Shown here: positions 24,684 to 34,412 of the stretch, one piece after another | Layout: each line of letters opens with the position of its first letter | Numbering within the stretch: position 1 is the stretch's first letter | Made by a program: the position numbers and the translations under genes | Origin: Bradyrhizobium canariense | GTDB lineage: Bacteria > Pseudomonadota > Alphaproteobacteria > Rhizobiales > Xanthobacteraceae | DNA: 64,000 nucleotides | Direction: 5' to 3' | Assembly: GCF_018130465.1 (NCBI RefSeq) | Contig: NZ_JAFCKJ010000009.1 | Location: 62,001 to 126,000 of the forward strand | Notes under the pieces: model-generated | The model's database searches: none | Told to the model about the DNA's origin: nothing | What the model saw: the letters and a program-made list of their open reading frames with translations, nothing else

Positions 24684-26203
24684 GATGCTTCTCCTTGCGC
24701 GCGCGACTGCGCATCAAGCTGCTTCAGCAGGAAATGCTGGACCTTGCCGAGCGCAGTGCGCGGCAGGTCCGTGACGAAAACGATGTCGCGCGGAATCTTG
24801 TAGCGGGCGAGTTGGGTCTGAAGATGGGCTTTCAACTCGTCGGCTTCCAGTCGACAGTCGGATCGCCGGATCACGTAGGCGATGGGCACCTCGTCCCAGC
24901 GTGGATCGGGTCGGCCGATCACGGCACATTCGCTGACATCGGGATGTTCGAGCAGGACGCGTTCGACCTCCGCCGGATAGATGTTCTCGCCGCCGGAAAT
25001 GATCATGTTCTTCTTGCGGTCGCGCACCCAGAAATAGCCGTCCGCGTCGCACAGGCCGATATCGCCGGTGCGATACCAGCCGTCGTGCAGCGCATCGCGC
25101 GTGGCGTCCGCATTGCCCCAATATTCGAAGAACACGTTGGGGCCGCGCACCGCGATCTCGCCCGGTGCGCCCGCCGGCATCTCGTTGCCGGCCTGATCAA
25201 TCACCTTCGCTTCGCAGCACAGGCCGGCAAGTCCGGTCGATCCCACACGTGAGAGATCGCCACCAAGCCGGGTGTAGACTGCAATGGGGCATGTTTCCGT
25301 CGAGCCGTAGACCTGAAGCACCGGGACGCCGCGCGCGACGAAGCGGTCGATCAGATGCGGCGGCACGATGGTCGAGCCGGTCGCGACGGCTTTGAGTGAC
25401 GAGAGGTCGGTCGTTGCCCAGGCGGGATGCTCACTTACGGCCTGGATGATCGCCGGCACCATCACGGTCAAGGTCGGCCGTCCCCGTTCGATGGCCGCAA
25501 GCGCGGTGTCTGGCGTGAAGCGTGCGTGAACCGTGACCATCGCGCCCAGCTGGAGCGCCGCCGTAGTCTGGATGTTGAGGCCACCGACGTGGAAGAACGG
25601 TAGCAGCGTCAGCACATGGTCATCGGACGTCATGTTGTGCATGTGCTGGCTCATGACGCCGTTCCAGAACAGCGCCTCCTGGCGCAGCACCGCGCCTTTG
25701 GGCCGTCCGGTCGTTCCTGATGTGTAGACAATGAGGAGCGGACAGGAGAGATCGGTGTGCGGGTTGCGGCCGTTGCCCTCACTGCGAGCCAACAGGTTTT
25801 CGAACGTCGTGCCGCGGGGCGGCTCGAAATCGAGCCCGACAATTGCAGTCCCCTCAAGCTCGGCAAGAACCCCCTCAAATGCCTGCTCGAGCACCAGGAC
25901 CTTGGCGCCGGCATCGGTGAGGATAAATAGCTGCTCAGCGATCGCCAGCCGCCAGTTCAGGGGCACCAGCATCGCGCCGAGCCGCGCGCAGGCATAGAGC
26001 AGAACCAGATAGTCCGGCCGGTTCAGGCTGAGGATCGCAACGCGGTCGCCCCGGCCTACGCCGAGTTCCTGCTTCAATGTCGCCGCCGTCCGCTCGATGC
26101 GTGCAGCGAACGCTGCATAGCTCAACCGTTCGCCTTCGAAGGCGATGGCTGTCTTGTCTGGCGCGAACGCCGCGTTGCGATCGATCAGACTACAGAGGTC
26201 CAC
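24680..26203 (-). CDS. AMP-dependent acyl-CoA synthetase/ligase
   Basis: 507 residues. P-loop YTSGTTGRPKGAV, central YGSTETCPIAVY, GWYRTGDIG hinge block, and the C-terminal PRTALGKVQHFLLKQL with the catalytic Lys. GTG at 26203 lies 2 bp after the acyl-CoA dehydrogenase stop. These enzymes form acyl-adenylates and then CoA thioesters. It differs from the benzoate-type ligase at 36504 and may activate a ring-opened dicarboxylic or fatty acid. It belongs to the minus operon led by the alpha/beta hydrolase. Confidence 0.9.
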   Translation of the reverse strand: MDLCSLIDRNAAFAPDKTAIAFEGERLSYAAFAARIERTAATLKQELGVGRGDRVAILSLNRPDYLVLLYACARLGAMLVPLNWRLAIAEQLFILTDAGAKVLVLEQAFEGVLAELEGTAIVGLDFEPPRGTTFENLLARSEGNGRNPHTDLSCPLLIVYTSGTTGRPKGAVLRQEALFWNGVMSQHMHNMTSDDHVLTLLPFFHVGGLNIQTTAALQLGAMVTVHARFTPDTALAAIERGRPTLTVMVPAIIQAVSEHPAWATTDLSSLKAVATGSTIVPPHLIDRFVARGVPVLQVYGSTETCPIAVYTRLGGDLSRVGSTGLAGLCCEAKVIDQAGNEMPAGAPGEIAVRGPNVFFEYWGNADATRDALHDGWYRTGDIGLCDADGYFWVRDRKKNMIISGGENIYPAEVERVLLEHPDVSECAVIGRPDPRWDEVPIAYVIRRSDCRLEADELKAHLQTQLARYKIPRDIVFVTDLPRTALGKVQHFLLKQLDAQSRAQGEAS

Positions 26204-26205
26204 CG

Positions 26206-27495
26206 TCAGTCGTCCGTTTCGCCGGCCTCGTACAGCGCCTCGCGCCCGATCCGGTCGAGGCAGAGCTCGGCTGTCCAGGGCAACATCAGCGAGCCGCAGC
26301 GGCTGTCGCGATAGATCCGCTCGAGCGGCAGCGAGCGGAGCATGGCCTGACCGCCGCAGGTGCGGATCGCGAGCGCGGCGAGCTCATTGGCGCCCTCCAT
26401 CACCGAATATTGCGCGGCATAGGCGCGCAGCACCTGCTCCTTGCTCGGATTGGCGCGGGCCTCGGTGACGGCCTGGAACCAGATCGCCTTGATCTGCTCG
26501 AGCTTGATCTGCATCTGTGCGACCGCGATTTGCTTGGTCGGATACATCCTGCGCTTGACCGGCGGCATGCCCGGTACTTCGCCGCGCAGATATCGCACGG
26601 TGAAGTCATAGGCGGCTTGCGCAAGGCCCATATAGGTCGGCGACAGCGTCAGGAACATGTGCGGCCAGCGCATCGCGGCCTGGAAATAGACGCCCCGCGG
26701 CATCAGCGCCGAATCTGCCGGCACGAACACGTCCTTGAACAGCAGCGTGCGTGAGACCGTTCCGCGCATGCCGAGCGGATCCCAGTCGCCGACGACCGAA
26801 ACGCCTTCCGATTTTGCGGGGATGGCGAGGTAAAGCGTGTTGCGACGCGAAGCCTTCTCGCCTTCCTCGATCTCGGTGCAGAGAACGCCGTAATAATCCG
26901 CATGGCCGGAGAGTGATGCAAAGATCTTCTTGCCGTTGACTATCCAGCCGCCCTCGACCGGCCTTGCTTCCGTGCCGAAAGCGACACCGCCTGCCGCTGC
27001 CGCACCGCCCTCCGAGAAGGGCTGCGAATAGATCGCGCCGCCCTCGACGATGCGCTTGTAGTGGACTGCACGTCGCCGCTCGTGCTCGGCGCGGGTCTCT
27101 GCATCCATGTCGAGATCGTCGGCGAGCGGGCCCGACCACAGCGTCGAGCAGACATGCATGTTCCAGGTGAGCGCGGTCGCGCCGCAATAGCGGCCGATTT
27201 CGGCTGCCGCCAGTGCGTAGGTTTGATAATTCGCGCCGAGCCCGCCATGCTTCTTGGGGACGGCAATACCGAGCAAGCCGACGCGATGCAGGTCGCGATA
27301 ATTCTCGGACGGGAAGATCGCCTCGCGGTCGTAAGTCGCGGCGCGGCCAGCGAACACGCTCTGGCCGATCTCGCGCGCACGCGAAATGATGCCGGCCTGC
27401 TCGTCGCTCAGACGGAATGCGACGGGATCAAAAATTGGCGCATCCAACGCGACCTTGTCAGTCGCGCCGATGGTCTTGCTGACTTGCATGGTCAT
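26206..27495 (-). CDS. Acyl-CoA dehydrogenase family protein
   Basis: 429 residues with the full dehydrogenase fold: RLSDEQAGIISRAREIGQSVFAGRAA, then LHRVGLLGIAVPKKHGGLGANY, PFSEGGAAAAGGVAFGTEA (FAD region), WDPLGMRGTVSRTLLFKDVFVP, and the C-terminal ELAALAIRTCGGQAMLRSLPLERIYRDSRCGSLM. The usual catalytic Glu region is not obvious, so a DszC-like flavin oxygenase role is an alternative. Neighbours (CoA ligases, enoyl-CoA hydratase, hydroxyacyl-CoA dehydrogenase) favour beta-oxidation of ring-opened CoA esters. It lies 12 bp after the hydrolase gene. Confidence 0.82.
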   Translation of the reverse strand: MTMQVSKTIGATDKVALDAPIFDPVAFRLSDEQAGIISRAREIGQSVFAGRAATYDREAIFPSENYRDLHRVGLLGIAVPKKHGGLGANYQTYALAAAEIGRYCGATALTWNMHVCSTLWSGPLADDLDMDAETRAEHERRRAVHYKRIVEGGAIYSQPFSEGGAAAAGGVAFGTEARPVEGGWIVNGKKIFASLSGHADYYGVLCTEIEEGEKASRRNTLYLAIPAKSEGVSVVGDWDPLGMRGTVSRTLLFKDVFVPADSALMPRGVYFQAAMRWPHMFLTLSPTYMGLAQAAYDFTVRYLRGEVPGMPPVKRRMYPTKQIAVAQMQIKLEQIKAIWFQAVTEARANPSKEQVLRAYAAQYSVMEGANELAALAIRTCGGQAMLRSLPLERIYRDSRCGSLMLPWTAELCLDRIGREALYEAGETDD

Positions 27496-27507
27496 GACGC
27501 AGCTACC

Positions 27508-28323
27508 CTACGTTTTGGTCGCGACGGAGTTCAGGAACCGGCCGAGGGCCTCGTCAAAGGCATCAGGGCGTTCGAGGTTGGCGAGATGGCCGACAGCGCC
27601 GAGTTCTACATATTCAGCCGAAGGAATGTAGGTCGCCGTCTTCGCCATCATCGGCGCTGGCGCGTTGTTGTCCTTGGAGCCGGACAGCAGCAGCGTCGGG
27701 ATGGAAATGTCCTTGAGGGTGCTGCGTTGGTCGAAGCCAATCAAGGCCAGCATCATGGCGCGATAGCTTGCCTCGGGCACGCTTGCCATGCACTCGCGTG
27801 CAAGCTCCATTCCCCTGGGATCAGGATCGTCGCCCACGAGTTCCTTCACCAGAGAGGGTGCCAGCGACTTCATCGTTTCCCCGCGATCGAGCGGCCCGAG
27901 CCGTGCGGCGATAAACGATTTCTGCCAATCGCCGTCGGCCTTGCCGAAGGCCGGGCTGGTCTGCGCCAGCACGACCGCGCGCGCCAGTTTTGGGGATTGC
28001 ACCAGCCATTTCTGGACGATCATGCCGCCGATGGAATGGCCGACCAGAATTGGCCTGCTCGCACCAAGCTGCTCGATGAATCGCTGAAGCGCATCCGCCA
28101 GGGCAGCGATGCTGACGCTGGCGAGCGGCGCCGATCCGCCATAGCCGGACATGTCCCATGCAATCGCGTGGAAGCGGTCGCTGAATGTGGCAAGCTGCTG
28201 CCGCCAGGCCCGTGCCGCACCGCCGATGCCATGCAGGAAAATCAGAGGTGTCCCGCCCGGATCGCCCGCGGCTTCATAGGCGAAGCGGCCGTCCTTTGTT
28301 ATCATTGGCGCAGGCTGCGACAC
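27508..28323 (-). CDS. Alpha/beta-hydrolase fold enzyme
   Basis: 271 residues. FLHGIGGAARAW oxyanion block; nucleophile Ser in LVGHSIGGM; acid in LLLSGSKDNNAP; catalytic His in GAVGHLANLERP. GTG at 28323 has AAGGA eight bases upstream. It heads the minus operon and faces the SDR gene across a 197-bp region with two candidate MarR operators. Possible roles are hydrolysis of a ring-cleavage C-C bond or a lactone in the CoA pathway, as 3-oxoadipate enol-lactonase-like enzymes do. An N-formylmaleamate deformylase role linked to the NicX-like gene is another possibility. Confidence 0.83.
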   Translation of the reverse strand: MSQPAPMITKDGRFAYEAAGDPGGTPLIFLHGIGGAARAWRQQLATFSDRFHAIAWDMSGYGGSAPLASVSIAALADALQRFIEQLGASRPILVGHSIGGMIVQKWLVQSPKLARAVVLAQTSPAFGKADGDWQKSFIAARLGPLDRGETMKSLAPSLVKELVGDDPDPRGMELARECMASVPEASYRAMMLALIGFDQRSTLKDISIPTLLLSGSKDNNAPAPMMAKTATYIPSAEYVELGAVGHLANLERPDAFDEALGRFLNSVATKT

Positions 28324-28384
28324 GCGACGTCCTTTTGCTTGGCCCTTCGATGCTAACAGGCCTGTGAGGGATGGGAAGAGATAA

Positions 28385-28398
28385 TTTTATACTTAAAG
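28385..28398. promoter_or_regulatory. Candidate MarR operator O1
   Basis: TTTTATACTTAAAG, a variant of the TTTTAGGCTTAAAA near-palindrome. With flanks it reads ATAATTTTATACTTAAAG, which aligns well with the site at 30207. It lies 62 bp upstream of the hydrolase start, in the divergent promoter region. Confidence 0.5.
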
Positions 28399-28464
28399 CA
28401 ATTTTCGGGCCGGTCTTCGGCGCGCGGCCGTTCACGGGACCGAGTCGAGCCTTGTTTGCAAAAG

Positions 28465-28478
28465 TTTGAAGGTTAAAA
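28465..28478. promoter_or_regulatory. Candidate MarR operator O2
   Basis: TTTGAAGGTTAAAA, matching the site at 35730 (TTTGAAGCCTAAAG) in 11 of 14 positions. It is 43 bp upstream of the SDR start, so the divergent region has one site for each direction. Confidence 0.5.
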
Positions 28479-28520
28479 TATATCGAGGGAGCGATCAGCA
28501 GAATGCGAGGGAGCCAGCGC

Positions 28521-29282
28521 ATGTCCGGATTACCGCATTCGCCGCACGCGCTGGTGACCGGTGGCGGTCGCGGCATCGGTCGCGCCATCGCAGCAGCGCT
28601 CGTCGAGGCCGGTGCGACGGTGACCGTCCTTGGCCGAAGTGCTGCCACACTCCAAGAGGCTATCAGCGCAGGGGCAGCGCATTTTGCGGCCGTCGCCGAC
28701 GTCTCGGACGAAGCCTCATTGAAAGTCGCCATCGCTGAAGCGAGTGCGCGGCAGCCGATCGACATCCTGATCGCCAACGCGGGAAGTGCCGAGTCCGCGC
28801 CGTTCTCCAAATCCGACAGCGCCCTGTTCGCGCGCATGATGGACGTCAATTTCATGGGCGTGGTCCATGCTGTCAGCGGTGTGCTGCCGGGGATGAAGGA
28901 TCGTCCCTACGGCCGTATCGTCGCGATCGCGTCGACGGCGGGGCTCAAGGGCTATGCCTATGTCAGCGCTTACACCGCGGCCAAGCATGCCGTGGTCGGT
29001 CTCGTGCGTTCCCTTGCTATCGAGATGGCTGGCAGCGGCGTGACCGTAAACGCGGTATGTCCCGGTTTCACCGACACGGATCTCGTCGCAGGCAGCATCG
29101 AGAACATCGTGAAAAAGACGGGGCGTAGCCGCGAGCAGGCCATTGCCGAACTCGCAAAACATAATCCGCAGGGACGGTTGATCTCTCCTCAGGAGGTCGC
29201 GGATGCCGTGCTCTGGTTGTGCGGCGAGGGCGCCGGTGCGATCACCGGGCAGGCGATCGCTGTCGCCGGTGGTGAGATTTAG
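28521..29282 (+). CDS. Short-chain dehydrogenase/reductase (SDR)
   Basis: 253 residues. TGGGRGIG cofactor motif, NAGSAESAPFS strand, catalytic Ser in VAIASTAG and YTAAKH (Tyr-x3-Lys). Substrate loop CPGFTDTDLV. ATG at 28521 has GAGGGAG eight bases upstream and is preferred over ATG at 28503. It is a classical 3-oxoacyl/3-hydroxyacyl reductase type. As first gene of the plus-strand unit with the enoyl-CoA hydratase, it probably reduces or oxidises a cyclic or ring-opened hydroxyacyl-CoA of the aminobenzoate pathway. Confidence 0.88.
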   Translation: MSGLPHSPHALVTGGGRGIGRAIAAALVEAGATVTVLGRSAATLQEAISAGAAHFAAVADVSDEASLKVAIAEASARQPIDILIANAGSAESAPFSKSDSALFARMMDVNFMGVVHAVSGVLPGMKDRPYGRIVAIASTAGLKGYAYVSAYTAAKHAVVGLVRSLAIEMAGSGVTVNAVCPGFTDTDLVAGSIENIVKKTGRSREQAIAELAKHNPQGRLISPQEVADAVLWLCGEGAGAITGQAIAVAGGEI

Positions 29283-29325
29283 CGCGCTTGGCATGGGCGC
29301 GGAACATGGAAGCTAGGGAGATCGT

Positions 29326-30162
29326 ATGAGCAGACCAGCCAATCCCGTGACCTTACCGCTTGCGGACTATTCGCCGCAGCATTTCCTGCTGGCCGTAGTC
29401 GACGGTGTTGCAACAGTTACGCTCAATCGTCCGGAACGAAAGAACCCGCTGACCTTCGAGAGCTATCGCGAACTCACCGATTTCTTCCGGGCCTGCGCGT
29501 TCGACGATGCGGTCAAGTCCATCGTCGTGACCGGCGCTGGTGCCAATTTCTCGTCCGGCGGCGATGTGTTCGAGATCATCGGTCCGCTCGTGAAGATGGA
29601 CACCAAGGGGCTGACGGCGTTTACGCGGATGACCGGCGACCTCGTCAAGGCGATGCGGGCCTGTCCGCAGCCGATCGTTGCCGCGGTCGAAGGCATCTGC
29701 GCCGGCGCGGGCGCGATCATCGCCATGGCGTCGGACATGCGGCTTGCTGCGAGCGGGACCAAGGTTGCATTCCTCTTCAACAAGGTGGGCCTCGCCGGTT
29801 GTGACATGGGCGCCTGCGCGATCCTGCCGCGGATCATCGGACAATCCCGCGCTTCCGAGTTGCTCTACACGGGCCGGTTCATGACCGCGGAGGAGGGCGA
29901 GCGCTGGGGCTTCTTCAGCCGCCTCGTCACGCCGGAGCAGGTGCTGCCCCAGGCACAAGTGCTGGCCAAGCAGATCGCGGAAGGACCGACCTTCGCCAAC
30001 ACCATGACCAAGCGGATGCTGGCCATGGAATGGGCGATGTCGGTGGAGGAGGCGATCGAGGCGGAAGCTGTTGCTCAAGCGCTGTGCATGACGACGGCCG
30101 ATTTCGAGCGGGCCTTCGAGGCCTTTGCCAACAAGGTCAAGCCGGTCTTCAGGGGCGACTAA
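29326..30162 (+). CDS. Enoyl-CoA hydratase/isomerase family protein
   Basis: 278 residues of crotonase fold. Oxyanion-hole block [12 protein letters not shown], second block [23 protein letters not shown], and [18 protein letters not shown] where Asp/Cys replace the usual Glu of many hydratases. That replacement suggests a ring-hydrolase, isomerase or BadI-like role more than simple hydration. ATG at 29326 has AGGGAG upstream. It follows the SDR by 43 bp and precedes the aminobenzoyl-CoA monooxygenase/reductase gene. Confidence 0.88.
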   Translation: MSRPANPVTLPLADYSPQHFLLAVVDGVATVTLNRPERKNPLTFESYRELTDFFRACAFDDAVKSIVVTGAGANFSSGGDVFEIIGPLVKMDTKGLTAFTRMTGDLVKAMRACPQPIVAAVEGICAGAGAIIAMASDMRLAASGTKVAFLFNKVGLAGCDMGACAILPRIIGQSRASELLYTGRFMTAEEGERWGFFSRLVTPEQVLPQAQVLAKQIAEGPTFANTMTKRMLAMEWAMSVEEAIEAEAVAQALCMTTADFERAFEAFANKVKPVFRGD

Positions 30163-30210
30163 GGCGGGCTTTGCCGGCGGCCTGCCGTAATGGGGGCTTG
30201 CGCGATATTA

Positions 30211-30224
30211 TTTTAGGCTTAAAA
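30211..30224. promoter_or_regulatory. Candidate MarR operator O3
   Basis: TTTTAGGCTTAAAA, the best palindromic form of the site. It is the exact reverse complement, over twelve bases, of TTTAAGCCTAAA at 36440. The stop of the hydratase gene is 48 bp upstream and the monooxygenase/reductase ATG 33 bp downstream. Confidence 0.6.
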
Positions 30225-30256
30225 TAGTTTCGGCGGGTTGAATTGGCGAGGCTCCC

Positions 30257-32608
30257 ATGAAAGTCGCGATCATCGGTGGCGGACCTGCGGGTCTCTACGC
30301 TGCAATCCTGCTCAAGAAGCAGCGGCCGAGCGCCGAGATCACGGTGTACGAGCGCAACCGCGCCGACGACACCTTCGGTTTCGGCGTGGTGTTCTCGGAC
30401 GCCACGCTCGACAATTTCGAGAAGCACGACCTTCCGAGCTATCGCCGCATCACCCAGGAATTCGCCTACTGGGATGACATCGCCGTACACTTCCGCGGAA
30501 CGGTCCATCGGGTCGGCGGCAACGGCTTCTGTGGCTGCTCGCGGCAGAAGTTGCTCCTGATCCTCCAGGCGCGAGCGCGCGAACTTGGCGTCGTCCTGAA
30601 TTTCGAGGCGGACGTCGAGGACGAATCCCGTTTCGCCGACGCCGATCTCATCCTGCTCGCGGACGGCATCAACAGCCGCTTCCGCGACAAATACGTCGAT
30701 CATTTCGAGCCGGAAGTCGACCTCCGTACCAACAAGTTCGCCTGGATGGGCTCGACCAGGCCGCTGGATGCCTTCACCTTCATCTTCCAGGAGACGGAGT
30801 GGGGGCCGTTCATCGCCCATGCCTATCAATATGAAGCCGGGCACTCGACCTGGATTTTCGAGACCGATCCGGAGACGTTCGAACGCGCCGGGCTGACAGG
30901 GCTGAACGAGCCCCAGTCCGCTGCGCGAATGGCCGAGATCTTCGGCTGGTTCCTCGATGGGCATCAACTGCTCACCAATCGTTCGACGTGGCGCAACTTC
31001 CCGATGATCCGCAGCAAGCGCTGGGTCAAGGACAACATGGTTCTGCTCGGCGACGCCAAGGCGAGCGCGCATTTCTCGATCGGCTCGGGCACCAAGCTCG
31101 CGATGGAAGACGCGATCGCGCTGGTTGAGGCGATGGAGAAGGCGCCCAGCATCAAGGCGGCGCTCGATCTCTATGAGCACGGGCGGCGTGAGGAGGTCGA
31201 GAAGACGCAGCACGCGGCCGACGTCTCGCTGGTCTGGTTCGAGCATGTCGACCGATTCTGGGATTTCGATCCCGTGCAGTTCGCTTTCGGCGTGATGACG
31301 CGCTCGAAGGCGATCACCTATGATAATCTGAAACTCCGCGCCCCTGACTTCGTGGCTGAAGTCGAGAAGTCGTTTGCCAGGCAGGTTCGCAACGGCGGCT
31401 TTGACGTCGACACCAAGAAGCCGATGGTGCCGTTGTTCCAGCCATTCCGTCTGCGCGAGATGGAGATCGCCAATCGCGCCGTGGTGTCGCCGATGTGCAT
31501 GTATTCGGCGAAGGAGGGCGTACCGACCGATTTCCACCTGGTGCACTATGGATCGCGCGCGATCGGCGGCGCCGGCCTGATCTTCACGGAGATGACCTGC
31601 GTTGCCCGCGACGCCCGCATCACGCCCGGTTGCGCAGGACTGTGGAATGACGAGCAGGAAGCGTCCTGGCGGCGCATCGTTGATTTCGTCCATGCCAACT
31701 CAGCCGCAAAAATCTGCCTGCAACTGGGGCACGCCGGGCGCAAGGGGGCGACCAGGCTGATGTGGGACGGCATGGACCGGCCGCTGGACGAAGGCGGCTG
31801 GGAGGTCACTTCCGCATCGCCGCTGCCGTATTTCCCCGACAGCCAGGTTCCGCGCGAGCTTGATCGCGCCGGCATGAACGCAGTGAGGGACGCTTTCGTC
31901 GCGGCGGCCGAGCGCGGCGAACGCTGCGGCTTCGACATGCTCGAACTGCACTGCGCCCACGGCTATCTGCTTGCGAGCTTCATCTCGCCGCTGACGAACA
32001 CCCGCACGGACGAGTATGGCGGCTCGCTCGAAAACCGCCTGCGCTTCCCGCTCGAGGTATTCGAGGCGCTGCGGGCCGTATGGCCGTCGCACAAGCCGAT
32101 GTCGGTGCGCATTTCCGCGACCGACTGGGCCGAGGGTGGTATCGGCGGCGACGATGCGGTGGCGATCGCGCGCGCTTTTGCCGAGGCCGGCGTCGATCTC
32201 GTCGACGTCTCAACCGGGCAGACCGTGCGCGATGCACAGCCGATCTATGGTCGCATGTTCCAGACGCCGTTCTCCGATCAGATCCGCAACGAGGCGCGCG
32301 TGGCCACGATGTGCGTCGGCAACATCACGACGGCGGACCAGGCCAACACCATCCTGGCTGCCGGCCGGGCAGACCTCGTCGCGCTCGGGCGGCCTCATCT
32401 GGTCGATCCCTTCTTCACCATGAGGGCGGCGGCCTGGTACGGAGCGGGCGAGGCATTCTGCCCGCCGCAATATCTTCCCGGAAAAGATCAGATTTTCCGC
32501 AACAGCGTGCGCGACCGGCAGGATCTCGAGGAGCTGAGAATTAAGGCTAAGCCCAAGACCCGGGCCGAGCTCAAGGCGGAGGCGACAAAGCCGCTTGCGG
32601 CGGAGTGA
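30257..32608 (+). CDS. Two-domain aminobenzoyl-CoA monooxygenase/reductase (salicylyl-CoA 5-hydroxylase family)
   Basis: 783 residues. Domain 1 (about 1-380) is a FAD monooxygenase: [31 protein letters not shown] and [25 protein letters not shown]. Domain 2 (from about 390) is an Old-Yellow-Enzyme fold: [55 protein letters not shown] and [10 protein letters not shown]. This fusion is known from 2-aminobenzoyl-CoA monooxygenase/reductase of Azoarcus and from salicylyl-CoA hydroxylases. It hydroxylates and then dearomatises the ring. ATG at 30257 has GAGG upstream. It is the key reason for assigning the cluster to anthranilate; salicylate is the main alternative. Confidence 0.87.
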   Translation: MKVAIIGGGPAGLYAAILLKKQRPSAEITVYERNRADDTFGFGVVFSDATLDNFEKHDLPSYRRITQEFAYWDDIAVHFRGTVHRVGGNGFCGCSRQKLLLILQARARELGVVLNFEADVEDESRFADADLILLADGINSRFRDKYVDHFEPEVDLRTNKFAWMGSTRPLDAFTFIFQETEWGPFIAHAYQYEAGHSTWIFETDPETFERAGLTGLNEPQSAARMAEIFGWFLDGHQLLTNRSTWRNFPMIRSKRWVKDNMVLLGDAKASAHFSIGSGTKLAMEDAIALVEAMEKAPSIKAALDLYEHGRREEVEKTQHAADVSLVWFEHVDRFWDFDPVQFAFGVMTRSKAITYDNLKLRAPDFVAEVEKSFARQVRNGGFDVDTKKPMVPLFQPFRLREMEIANRAVVSPMCMYSAKEGVPTDFHLVHYGSRAIGGAGLIFTEMTCVARDARITPGCAGLWNDEQEASWRRIVDFVHANSAAKICLQLGHAGRKGATRLMWDGMDRPLDEGGWEVTSASPLPYFPDSQVPRELDRAGMNAVRDAFVAAAERGERCGFDMLELHCAHGYLLASFISPLTNTRTDEYGGSLENRLRFPLEVFEALRAVWPSHKPMSVRISATDWAEGGIGGDDAVAIARAFAEAGVDLVDVSTGQTVRDAQPIYGRMFQTPFSDQIRNEARVATMCVGNITTADQANTILAAGRADLVALGRPHLVDPFFTMRAAAWYGAGEAFCPPQYLPGKDQIFRNSVRDRQDLEELRIKAKPKTRAELKAEATKPLAAE

Positions 32609-32663
32609 CCGCCCGTGCGAATTTAGCCGCATTGCCTGGTGTGTACCGAGTGGAGTGAGGGCG

Positions 32664-33914
32664 ATGAAGGCGATTGTCGTCGGTGGCGGTATCGGTGGTC
32701 TCACCACCGCGTTGATGCTGCGCTCGCGGGGTCTCGCTTGCGAGATCTTCGAGCAGGCCGACACCATCCGCGAGCTTGGCGTCGGCATCAACACGCTGCC
32801 CCATGCCATGCGCGAGCTGGCAGGCCTCGGTCTGCTGCAGCAGCTTGACGATGTCGCGATCCGCACCGACCAGCTCTATTACCTCAACCGTCACGGTCAG
32901 GAAGTCTGGCGCGAGGCCCGCGGCATCGACGCCGGCCACGATGTGCCGCAATTCTCGATCCACCGCGGCCGCCTTCAAGGCGTCATCCATCGGGCCGTCG
33001 AGGAGCGGCTCGGGCCGGAGGCAATCCACACCGGCTGCCGCCTCGGCGCCTTTACGCAGGACGAGGGCGGCGTCACCGCTTACTTCTTCGATCGCTCCGG
33101 CGCGCACATCCATACTGCGCGCGGCGACATTCTGATTGGTGCCGACGGCATCCATTCGCGGGTCCGAGACACGCTATTCCCGAACGAGGGCCCGCCGTGC
33201 TGGAACGGCCTGATGCTGTGGCGCGGTGCGCGAGATTGGCCGCTGTTCCTCACCGGCAAGTCGATGATCGTCGCCGGTGGCCTCAACGCCAAGGTGGTGA
33301 TCTATCCGATCGCGGAGGGATCGAGCCCGGCGAGCCGTCTCACCAACTGGGCGGTGCTGGTGAAGGTCGGCGAGGGCAATGCCCCGCCGCCGCGGAAGGA
33401 AGACTGGTCGCGGCCGGGCCGGCGCGAGGAGCTGATGCCGCATGTGGCGCGCTTTTCGGTCCCTTACATCGACGTGAAGAGCCTGATCTCGGCCACGCCC
33501 GAGTTCTACGAATACCCGACCTGCGACCGCGATCCGTTGCCCTATTGGTCGTCCGGGCGCGTGACACTGCTCGGCGATGCCGCGCATCCGATGTATCCGG
33601 TTGGTTCCAATGGCGCCTCGCAGGCGATCCTCGATGCGCGCTGCCTCGCCGACGCGCTGGTGCGCGCCGAGCATCCGCGCCAGGCGTTGCTTGAATATGA
33701 GAAGAAGCGCCTACCCATGACCGCGGACATCGTCCGCTCCAACCGGCGCGGCGGCCCCGAGGGCGTCATCGACGCCGTCGAGCAGCTCGCGCCCGACGGT
33801 TTCGATAATGTCGACAACGTGCTGAGCTATTCCCAGCGCGAGGCCATCGTGCGCGGCTATGCCACAAAGGCCGGCTTCGCCGCAGTGCCGGGACTCGCGG
33901 CGGTGCGGGCTTGA
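32664..33914 (+). CDS. FAD-dependent monooxygenase (PhzS/PHBH-like)
   Basis: 416 residues: VVGGGIGGLTTALMLRSRGL, second DG motif LIGADGIHSRVRDTLFP, and GD motif VTLLGDAAHPMYPVGSNGASQAILDA. The INTLPHAMRELAGLGLL segment resembles 5-methylphenazine-1-carboxylate hydroxylase relatives. ATG at 32664 has GTGAGGG upstream, 55 bp after the two-domain enzyme, so both may share a transcript. It may hydroxylate a second aromatic compound that feeds the pathway. It converges on the cupin gene; GCTAGC-GCT-GCTAGC between them is only a weak terminator candidate. Confidence 0.85.
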   Translation: MKAIVVGGGIGGLTTALMLRSRGLACEIFEQADTIRELGVGINTLPHAMRELAGLGLLQQLDDVAIRTDQLYYLNRHGQEVWREARGIDAGHDVPQFSIHRGRLQGVIHRAVEERLGPEAIHTGCRLGAFTQDEGGVTAYFFDRSGAHIHTARGDILIGADGIHSRVRDTLFPNEGPPCWNGLMLWRGARDWPLFLTGKSMIVAGGLNAKVVIYPIAEGSSPASRLTNWAVLVKVGEGNAPPPRKEDWSRPGRREELMPHVARFSVPYIDVKSLISATPEFYEYPTCDRDPLPYWSSGRVTLLGDAAHPMYPVGSNGASQAILDARCLADALVRAEHPRQALLEYEKKRLPMTADIVRSNRRGGPEGVIDAVEQLAPDGFDNVDNVLSYSQREAIVRGYATKAGFAAVPGLAAVRA

Positions 33915-33924
33915 GCTAGCGCTG

Positions 33925-34383
33925 CTAGCCGCCGGGAGGCGGCGGCGGCAGGAAGTGGATGTTGAACTCGGCGGCCATCGCCACCACGTCCTCGGGCTTC
34001 TGTTCCTTCATGTTGTGAAGGCCCCAGAACAGGTCGAACAGCTTGCGGGTGGGTGACACCCAGAACAGCACCTTCGCTGTCTGCTCCGATTTGTTGAAGA
34101 TGCCGTGCGGCACGCCCATGCCGAGCCGGATCAGGTCGCCCGCGGTCGCCTGCGACTCGGAATTGCCGAGCATGAAATCGAGCTTGCCTTCCAGCATGTA
34201 GAGATATTCATCCTGGTCCGGATGAATGTGCGGCGGCACGAACGTGCCCGGCGGCAGCGTCGCATGCCAGGAGAAGCTGTGCTCCGTGTTGCTCTTCGGC
34301 ACATAGGTCTGGCCGAGGATGTTCCAGGAGATGCCCTGGATCCCCTCATTGGCCCGTGTGATGCCGGTGATTTCGCTTTTCAT
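33925..34383 (-). CDS. Small cupin-domain protein (152 aa)
   Basis: A single cupin barrel with the first metal motif HIHPDQDEYLYMLEG (two His and a Glu) and a second motif GVPHGIFNKSEQTAKVLFW. The metal-binding residues are present, so it may be an active Fe or Mn enzyme (quercetinase-like dioxygenase or isomerase) or a small-molecule binder. ATG at 34383 has GGAGG six bases upstream, and the gene follows the solute-binding protein by 29 bp on the same strand, so they are probably one operon. Confidence 0.78.
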   Translation of the reverse strand: MKSEITGITRANEGIQGISWNILGQTYVPKSNTEHSFSWHATLPPGTFVPPHIHPDQDEYLYMLEGKLDFMLGNSESQATAGDLIRLGMGVPHGIFNKSEQTAKVLFWVSPTRKLFDLFWGLHNMKEQKPEDVVAMAAEFNIHFLPPPPPGG

Positions 34384-34412
34384 TGTGATCCTCCCTCAAC
34401 GCGACGCGCGGC

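Noticed and set aside
30149-31693. 514-codon open frame on the minus strand
   Set aside because: Shadow of the two-domain monooxygenase/reductase gene.
33915-33929. GCTAGC-GCT-GCTAGC as a terminator
   Set aside because: Stem is only six pairs and there is no T run on either side.
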